A stretch of 64,000 bases of DNA. Source: Candidatus Ruminococcus avistercoris. Its GTDB lineage: Bacteria > Bacillota > Clostridia > Lachnospirales > Lachnospiraceae. Under the pieces are notes generated by a model, which was given only the letters and a program-made list of their open reading frames with translations, ran no database searches and was not told the DNA's origin. Below are positions 57,711 to 64,000 of this stretch, piece by piece (position 1 is the stretch's first letter; every line of letters begins with the position of its first letter). A program made the position numbers and the translations under genes. The stretch lies in the NCBI GenBank assembly GCA_019120315.1, contig DWVJ01000008.1, forward strand, positions 1-64,000, read 5' to 3'.

Positions 57711-57741
57711 AAATTTATGAGTCACTCATAAATTTATGAGT
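57711..57741. promoter_or_regulatory. 25-bp perfect palindrome plus an extra half-site upstream of the PNPOx-like gene
   Basis: AAATTTATGAGT-C-ACTCATAAATTT (57711-57735) then ATGAGT. Confidence 0.65.
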
Positions 57742-57981
57742 TATGATATGTAAGGTAAAGTAAAGTACAGTACAGGGATAGGGGGGCTGTCTGTTTTTTT
57801 CTTGTGTTACTTTATGGCATATGAGCATTATGAAAGGGAAGCATTTACTTTCAGAGAAAATTCGATTGTTGTCACGATTCCGACTCTTATACTCTTGTCA
57901 ACACAGGGGCAAATCATGTAAAATAAGCTGTGTAGGATGTCGATATTCTGCAGCACAAGAAATGCATGGGAGAGAAAGAAC

Positions 57982-58758
57982 GTGAAAGTGGTAATTCTGG
58001 CCGGCGGTTTCGGTACCAGGATCAGTGAAGAAAGTCATCTGAAGCCGAAACCAATGATTGAAATCGGGGAAAAACCGATTCTCTGGCATATTATGAAATT
58101 ATATTCCTTTTATGGATATAATGAGTTTATCATCTGCTGCGGATACAAGCAGCATGTGATCAAGGAATGGTTTGCGGATTACTATCTGCACAACAGTGAT
58201 ATTACCTTTGATTTTACCCAGAACAACAAGATGATTGTTCATAATAATATTTCCGAACCCTGGAAGGTGACCTTGATCGACACCGGGCTGTATACCATGA
58301 CCGGAGGACGAATCAAAAGAATTGCAGACTATCTGGAAGGCGAATCCTTCCTTCTGACCTACGGGGACGGGGTTTCGGATGTGAATATCCGGGATCTGGT
58401 GGCTTTTCACCGTTCCCACGGGAAGATGGCCACCATCACTTCGGCCCAGCCGGGAGGAAGGTTCGGCGTACTGGATATCCTGGAGGACGGCACCATCACC
58501 AATTTCAAAGAGAAGAAAAAGGAAGACGGCGGCTGGATTAACGCCGGATTCATGGTACTGGAGCCGCAGATCATGGATCTGATCGAAGGCGATGATACGG
58601 TATTTGAGAAATATCCGCTGGAGGAGGCGGCCAGGAGGGGCCAGCTGAATGCCTACCGTCACAATGGATTCTGGCAGTGTATGGATACCATGCGGGAGAA
58701 AGAAAAACTGGAGGAGCTGTGGCAGAGCGGCCAGGCTCCATGGAAAGTGTGGAAATAA
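57982..58758 (+). CDS. rfbF: Glucose-1-phosphate cytidylyltransferase
   Basis: VKVVILAGGFGTRISEESHLKPKPMIEIGEKPILWHIMKLYSFYGYNEFIICCGYKQHVIKEWF. Confidence 0.93.
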   Translation: MKVVILAGGFGTRISEESHLKPKPMIEIGEKPILWHIMKLYSFYGYNEFIICCGYKQHVIKEWFADYYLHNSDITFDFTQNNKMIVHNNISEPWKVTLIDTGLYTMTGGRIKRIADYLEGESFLLTYGDGVSDVNIRDLVAFHRSHGKMATITSAQPGGRFGVLDILEDGTITNFKEKKKEDGGWINAGFMVLEPQIMDLIEGDDTVFEKYPLEEAARRGQLNAYRHNGFWQCMDTMREKEKLEELWQSGQAPWKVWK

Positions 58759-59813
58759 TGACAGATTTGGATTTTTATAAAGGGAAAAAAGTGCTGGTCA
58801 CGGGGTATACCGGCTTCAAGGGAAGCTGGCTGGTGAAGATCCTGGCGGATGCCGGGGCGCAGGTGACCGGGTATTCTCTGGAGCCGCCTACCAGGCCGGC
58901 TCTTTTTCCGCTGTGTAAGGTCAAAGAGCGGATCGAGTCCGTTACAGGGGATATCCGGGATAAGGAGCATCTGTGGCAGGTGCTGGAGAAGGCAAAGCCG
59001 GAGATCGTTTTTCATCTGGCGGCACAGCCCATCGTGCGGGATTCCTATAAGGATCCCGTCTATACCTATGAGACCAACGTGATGGGGACAGTCTATCTTC
59101 TGGAAGGAGTGCGCGCCCTGGGGGGAGTGCGCTCTTTTTTGAATGTGACCACAGACAAAGTATATGAAAACCGGGAATGGGAATGGGGATACCGGGAGAC
59201 AGATCCGCTGGATGGTTATGACCCCTATTCCAACAGTAAATCCTGTTCGGAACTGGTAACCCACAGTTACCGGAATTCTTTTTTCGATGGTTCCGGGACA
59301 GCGGTATCCACGGCCAGAGCGGGCAATGTGATCGGAGGAGGAGATTTTGCCAACGACCGGATTATTCCCGATTGTATCCGGGCGGCCATGGCAGGCGAGC
59401 CGGTGAAGGTGAGAAACCGCTGGTCCATCCGGCCTTTCCAGCATGTGCTGGAGCCTCTCTTTGCCTATCTTCTGATTGCGAAAAGGCAGTATGAAGACGG
59501 GAAATACGCAGGGTACTATAACGTGGGGCCTTCGGATGAGGACTGTATCACCACCGGAGAACTGACGGAACTGTTCTGCCGGGCCTGGGGGAAAGGACAG
59601 ACCTGGATCAGCCAGTCACAGGACGGTCCCCACGAGGCTTCTTTCCTGAAACTGGACTGTTCCAGGATGCGGCAGGTATTTGGCTGGAAGCCCCGCTGGA
59701 ATATTGAAGAGGCCGTGAAGAAAACGGTGGAATGGTTTCAGGTATACGCTTCCGGCGGCGATGTGGCATCATGTATGGAAGCGCAAATCAGAGAATTTAT
59801 GGAGGAAGCATGA
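58758..59813 (+). CDS. rfbG: CDP-glucose 4,6-dehydratase
   Basis: KKVLVTGYTGFKGSWLVKIL...DGYDPYSNSKSCSELVTHSYRNSFF. Confidence 0.93.
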   Translation: MTDLDFYKGKKVLVTGYTGFKGSWLVKILADAGAQVTGYSLEPPTRPALFPLCKVKERIESVTGDIRDKEHLWQVLEKAKPEIVFHLAAQPIVRDSYKDPVYTYETNVMGTVYLLEGVRALGGVRSFLNVTTDKVYENREWEWGYRETDPLDGYDPYSNSKSCSELVTHSYRNSFFDGSGTAVSTARAGNVIGGGDFANDRIIPDCIRAAMAGEPVKVRNRWSIRPFQHVLEPLFAYLLIAKRQYEDGKYAGYYNVGPSDEDCITTGELTELFCRAWGKGQTWISQSQDGPHEASFLKLDCSRMRQVFGWKPRWNIEEAVKKTVEWFQVYASGGDVASCMEAQIREFMEEA

Positions 59814-59814
59814 C

Positions 59815-61149
59815 ATGTTTGAACATATGACGGAGCAGGAGGCAAAGAAACAGATTCTGGATATGGTGGGGGCTTACTGCGATCAGTACCATCAGAAAAA
59901 ACCTTATCAGGAGGGAGAGAGGATCCCTTACGCTTCCCGGGTATATGACCGGGAGGAGATGACGAATCTGGTGGACAGCGCCCTGGAATTCTGGCTGACG
60001 GCAGGCCGCTATACCGATGAATTCGAATCGGAGTTTGCGAAATATCTGAAGGTAAAATACTGTTCTTTGGTGAATTCCGGCTCCTCTGCCAATCTTCTGG
60101 CTTTTATGGCGCTGACTTCTCCCCTGCTGAAAGAGCGGCAGGTACGTCCCGGCGATGAGATCATCACGGTGGCGGCGGGATTCCCCACCACGGTGACGCC
60201 TATGGTACAGTACGGCGCCGTGCCGGTGTTTGTGGATGTGACCATCCCCCAGTACAATATCGATGTAACCAGACTGGAAGCTGCTCTTTCAGAAAAGACA
60301 AAGGGTGTGATGCTGGCCCACACTCTGGGAAATCCCTTTGATCTAAAGGCGGTGAAGCAGTTTTGTGACGACCATAACCTCTGGCTGATCGAAGACAACT
60401 GCGACGCCCTGGGAAGTACGTATACCCTGGATGGCAAAACCTGCCTGACCGGTACGGTGGGTGATATCGGAACATCCAGTTTTTATCCGCCTCACCATAT
60501 GACCATGGGAGAAGGCGGAGCGGTCTATACCAATGATCCGCTGCTGCATAAGATCATCCGTTCTCTGCGCGACTGGGGACGGGACTGCATGTGCCCGCCG
60601 GGACGGGACAATCTGTGCGGACACCGTTTCGACCGCCAGTACGGGGAGCTGCCTGTGGGATACGATCACAAATACGTATACTCCCATTTCGGATATAACT
60701 TAAAAGCGACGGATATGCAGGCGGCCGTGGGATGTGCTCAGATCAAAAAATTCCCGTCCTTTGTGGTGCGGCGAAAAGAGAACTTTGCCCGGCTGAAAGA
60801 AGGGCTTCTGGATCTGCAGGATTCCTTCATTCTGCCGGAACCCTGTGAAAATTCCGATCCCTGCTGGTTCGGTTTCCTGATCACCTGCAAAGAGGGCTGT
60901 GACCGGAACAAAGTGGTGCGGTATGCGGAAGAGCAGGGCGTGCAGACCAGGATGCTGTTTTCCGGAAATCTGACGAAGCATCCCTGTTTTGACCAGATGA
61001 GAAGAGAGGGCAGGGGCTACCGCATCGCGGGAGATCTGACGGTGACGGACCAGATCATGACGGATACCTTCTGGATCGGCGTCTATCCCGGCATGACGGA
61101 TGCGATGATCGACCGGATGATCCGGGTGCTGAAAGAGGCGGTGAAATAG
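59815..61149 (+). CDS. rfbH: CDP-4-keto-6-deoxyglucose-3-dehydrase (E1 type)
   Basis: SSFYPPHHMTMGEGGAVYTND (His replaces the PLP Lys) and CMCPPGRDNLC iron-sulfur ligand pattern. Confidence 0.93.
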   Translation: MFEHMTEQEAKKQILDMVGAYCDQYHQKKPYQEGERIPYASRVYDREEMTNLVDSALEFWLTAGRYTDEFESEFAKYLKVKYCSLVNSGSSANLLAFMALTSPLLKERQVRPGDEIITVAAGFPTTVTPMVQYGAVPVFVDVTIPQYNIDVTRLEAALSEKTKGVMLAHTLGNPFDLKAVKQFCDDHNLWLIEDNCDALGSTYTLDGKTCLTGTVGDIGTSSFYPPHHMTMGEGGAVYTNDPLLHKIIRSLRDWGRDCMCPPGRDNLCGHRFDRQYGELPVGYDHKYVYSHFGYNLKATDMQAAVGCAQIKKFPSFVVRRKENFARLKEGLLDLQDSFILPEPCENSDPCWFGFLITCKEGCDRNKVVRYAEEQGVQTRMLFSGNLTKHPCFDQMRREGRGYRIAGDLTVTDQIMTDTFWIGVYPGMTDAMIDRMIRVLKEAVK

Positions 61150-62463
61150 ATGGCATTGGATGAGAAACTCAGATGGTACGGGTTCTGGATGCTGGACGGC
61201 CTGCGGGGATCAAAGGTGCGAAAGTATTACAATCAGATACAGAACAGTTTTAAAAACGGAACATCCATCGCGGGGACGGAAGAAAAGATCAGGAAACTGA
61301 TCCGTCATGCGGTGAGGACGACGAAATATTATCAGGACTTTGGAGAGGACACGCCCCTGTCCCGCCTGCCGGTGGTCAACAAGGACACCTTCCGGCAGCA
61401 TTACGACGATTTTCTTTCGCAGCCCTATAAAAATGTGAAGGACAACCGGCTGATGTCCACCAGCGGTTCCACCGGTACGCCGCTGACGATGGTGCAGAAT
61501 AAGGACAAGATCGATCACAATACGGCGGGAGGCATTTTCCTGAGCGCGGCGGGAGGCTATTACATCGGTATGAAAGAAGCCTTCATCCGTGTCTGGGTCA
61601 ATAATGTAAAAAAAGGCAGGCTGCAGCTTCTGATGGAGAATATGATCATGATGGACAGTTCTCATATGGATGACGATGGAGTGGAGCAGATGCTGCGGCA
61701 GATCGAAAAGAAACAGGTGAAATGCCTGGTGGGCTATTCTTCCGCGCTGGAGCAGATCAGCCGTTATATCACCCGCACCGGGAGAGACACCAGTGGATTT
61801 GCGGTGGCGGCCATCATTCCCATCTCCGAGTCCATGGCCCCGTCTCTTCGCAAGAATCTGCAGGCGCAGTTCCATTGTCCGGTGAGAGCCTGGTACTCCA
61901 ATGAGGAAAACGGCATCATGGGGATCCAGGACGCTGTGGAGGAAGGATATCATATTGATACGGAGAGTTACTATTATGAGATCCTGAAGATGGACAGCGA
62001 TGAACCGGCTAAGCCCGGCGAACTGGGAAGAATCGTCATCACAGATCTGTACAACTACGCTTTCCCCATTTTGCGGTATGACAACGGGGATACGGCGGTG
62101 GCCAGGAAAAGGGTGAAGAACGGCAGATACAAACTGTATCTTTCAGAATTGTACGGCAGGCGCAGCGATCTGATCTACGACTGTGACGGAAAAGCGCTGA
62201 CTCCCTATATCATCACCAATAATATGTGGGATGTGAAAGGAGTGAAACAGTTTCGCTTCATCCAGGAGGACGCCGCGCGTTATACGCTGTGGCTGAACGG
62301 CGACCGCGATGAAATAGATGTGGATGATATCGTGGGACGGATCCGGCCGTATCTGGGGGAACGGGCACAGCTTACCGTAGAATATGTGGATGAGATTCCG
62401 GTGCTGGCTTCCGGGAAACGAAAATACATTGAAAACAGATGGAAAGCAGGGGAGAAACGGTGA
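61150..62463 (+). CDS. CapK/phenylacetate-CoA ligase-like adenylate-forming enzyme
   Basis: MSTSGSTGTPLTMVQNKDK, YSNEENGIMGIQ, LRYDNGDTAV. Confidence 0.85.
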   Translation: MALDEKLRWYGFWMLDGLRGSKVRKYYNQIQNSFKNGTSIAGTEEKIRKLIRHAVRTTKYYQDFGEDTPLSRLPVVNKDTFRQHYDDFLSQPYKNVKDNRLMSTSGSTGTPLTMVQNKDKIDHNTAGGIFLSAAGGYYIGMKEAFIRVWVNNVKKGRLQLLMENMIMMDSSHMDDDGVEQMLRQIEKKQVKCLVGYSSALEQISRYITRTGRDTSGFAVAAIIPISESMAPSLRKNLQAQFHCPVRAWYSNEENGIMGIQDAVEEGYHIDTESYYYEILKMDSDEPAKPGELGRIVITDLYNYAFPILRYDNGDTAVARKRVKNGRYKLYLSELYGRRSDLIYDCDGKALTPYIITNNMWDVKGVKQFRFIQEDAARYTLWLNGDRDEIDVDDIVGRIRPYLGERAQLTVEYVDEIPVLASGKRKYIENRWKAGEKR

Positions 62464-63650
62464 AAAAAGCCCAGGGGAAACAGATTTTGGGAAATACAGC
62501 CTATACCATGGGCGGCATGCTGCTGATGAACGGCGTTCTGCAGCTGGCCGTCTATCCCCTTCTCAATGCCCGGATGGGGCAGGAAGAGCTGGGCAGTGTG
62601 CTTTACATCATGGGGTTGGTCAGTATCCTGTGTCCTTCTGTGGGACAGGCGCTGAACACCAGCCGCCTGGTGGTCCGCAGAACCTGCAGCGTGACCAACG
62701 GGGATTATGACAGACTTTTGCTGTTGTTTGCCGGCGTGGGGGGTGTAGCTGCCATCCTGGGATCCGGCTCCTCGGTGAGAGGCGGTCTGACCATGGCCCT
62801 GACGCTGCTTCTCGTTTTGATGACGGCGTTTCGGTATTATGGCGATGTGGAATACCGGCTGAATCTGGATTACCGGAAATACTTTATTTATTATGCGCTG
62901 ATCAGTATCGGTTATCTGGCAGGCTATGGCCTGTTTCGTCTGACAGGGAACTGGTTTTTAATTTTCCTGCTGGGCGAGGGGGCTGCGCTGATTTACGTGG
63001 GAATCACCGGAAGCGTTTTCAGAAGGTTCTGGAAGAAAAGCGCATACTTTGGTACCGCTGCTGTGAGAGGATTTTTTCTGACGCTGTCCTATCTGATCAC
63101 CAATACCACCCTGAATATGGACCGGCTGGCGCTGAAGCATATGGTGGGAAATGAAGCGGTCACTTGGTATTACGTAGTTTCTCTCATCGGGAAAACCATG
63201 GTGCTGCTGGTGGCGCCCATCAATACGATCGTGATTTCCTATCTGACCAGACGGGAAAGAACACTGAATAAAAAAGAATTCACTCTGGCTGCCGGAGCGG
63301 GATTTTTGGTGGCAGCGGTGTTCTTTTTGTGTTGTCAGATTGGAACGCCCCTGTTTATCCGGATCTTTTATCCGGATTTATATGATGCGGTCAGCACTCT
63401 GGTGACGGTGGTGAACCTGACGCAGGTTCTGGCGCTGTACTCCGCATTTCTTTTTATTCTGGTACTGACTTTCACCGGCGAGACCTGGCAGCTGATCCTG
63501 CAGACCTCCCATCTGGTGATCATGGCGGTGCTGGTGGTTCTTTTCACCATGCGGGACGGAATCATAGGGTTTTCTTACGCTGCGCTGGCGGCAAACGTAT
63601 TGCGGGTGGCGGCGGTAATTATTCTGGGCTATGGAAAGATCAGGAGGTAA
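62460..63650 (+). CDS. Polysaccharide flippase-like membrane protein
   Basis: ILGNTAYTMGGMLLMNGVLQLAVYPLLNARMGQEELGSVLYIMGL; about 12 predicted TMs. Confidence 0.75.
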   Translation: MKKAQGKQILGNTAYTMGGMLLMNGVLQLAVYPLLNARMGQEELGSVLYIMGLVSILCPSVGQALNTSRLVVRRTCSVTNGDYDRLLLLFAGVGGVAAILGSGSSVRGGLTMALTLLLVLMTAFRYYGDVEYRLNLDYRKYFIYYALISIGYLAGYGLFRLTGNWFLIFLLGEGAALIYVGITGSVFRRFWKKSAYFGTAAVRGFFLTLSYLITNTTLNMDRLALKHMVGNEAVTWYYVVSLIGKTMVLLVAPINTIVISYLTRRERTLNKKEFTLAAGAGFLVAAVFFLCCQIGTPLFIRIFYPDLYDAVSTLVTVVNLTQVLALYSAFLFILVLTFTGETWQLILQTSHLVIMAVLVVLFTMRDGIIGFSYAALAANVLRVAAVIILGYGKIRR

Positions 63651-63657
63651 GAGTGGT

Positions 63658-64000
63658 ATGCAGACAGGTGAAGTGGTAAGGCGCGCAGCGTTCAACCTGC
63701 TGGACCGGATTCACGGCGGCAGGCTGAACCGGCTCAAAGAAGTGAATAAAAGAGAGATCCTGGAGGGTATCAGCCAGGAATATGAAGACAGAAGGCTGAA
63801 AGCGATTCTGGGTTTCGCAAAGAACCATTCAGAATTTTACCGGGGATACGCGCAGGCGCAAAGACTGGAAGATTTTCCGGTGATGAATAAAAGTGACTAT
63901 AATCAGAATTTTGACAGGATCCTCTGTGATGAATGGCAGGAAGGCGGGAAAAAAACGTATCGTCTTTCCACCAGCGGCTCCACAGGCGCGCCGTTTACCG
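63658..64000 (+). CDS. Second CapK/PaaK-like adenylate-forming enzyme, cut by window end
   Basis: MQTGEVVRRAAFNLLDRIHGG...ILGFAKNHSEFYRGYAQ...LSTSGSTGAPFT. Confidence 0.8.
   Translation, partial: MQTGEVVRRAAFNLLDRIHGGRLNRLKEVNKREILEGISQEYEDRRLKAILGFAKNHSEFYRGYAQAQRLEDFPVMNKSDYNQNFDRILCDEWQEGGKKTYRLSTSGSTGAPFT

Noticed and set aside
57748-57775. GTAAAG/GTACAG low-complexity stretch
   Set aside because: Only a few imperfect short units; too small to support as a regulatory or slippage element.

Overview
A 64-kb stretch of a Firmicutes chromosome. Gene content and style suggest Clostridia, probably Lachnospiraceae; this is inference. I saw no rRNA or tRNA genes, CRISPR array or intact transposon. 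Main blocks, left to right: (1) a decayed ECF sigma/anti-sigma locus; (2) TetR + giant YhgE/Pip membrane protein; (3) TetR-DUF3786-DUF1638-flavodoxin operon whose last gene is frameshifted; (4) acyl-CoA thioesterase; (5) GHKL kinase/LytTR regulator divergent from a BceAB-type ABC transporter; (6) a large heme-acquisition operon: two tandem DtxR-like regulators, a small secreted NEAT-like protein, a giant multi-NEAT/FIVAR surface protein split by a 1-nt frameshift, an Shp-type heme protein, a heme/siderophore-type ABC importer, DUF454 and a CydDC-like ABC pair; (7) amtB-glnK; (8) an Rpn-family nuclease gene with a 69-bp in-frame tandem repeat and a strong internal start; (9) an unusual methyltransferase-aspartoacylase-methyltransferase triple fusion next to FmdE and a five-gene Nik/Opp-type ABC importer; (10) a sucrose PTS operon with LacI regulator; (11) MBL hydrolase, DUF975-CmpB fusion, metallophosphoesterase, NUDIX, methyltransferase, ECF sigma/anti-sigma; (12) a small graveyard (MATE, HxlR, ferredoxin fragments); (13) the start of a surface-polysaccharide cluster with a CDP-3,6-dideoxyhexose pathway and two CapK/PaaK-like enzymes flanking a flippase. 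The best candidates for undescribed biology are the triple-fusion/FmdE/ABC locus, the methionine-rich NEAT heme system with its single-NEAT-like secreted protein, and the Rpn repeat/internal-start gene. All family calls come from reading the protein sequences; no database search was run.
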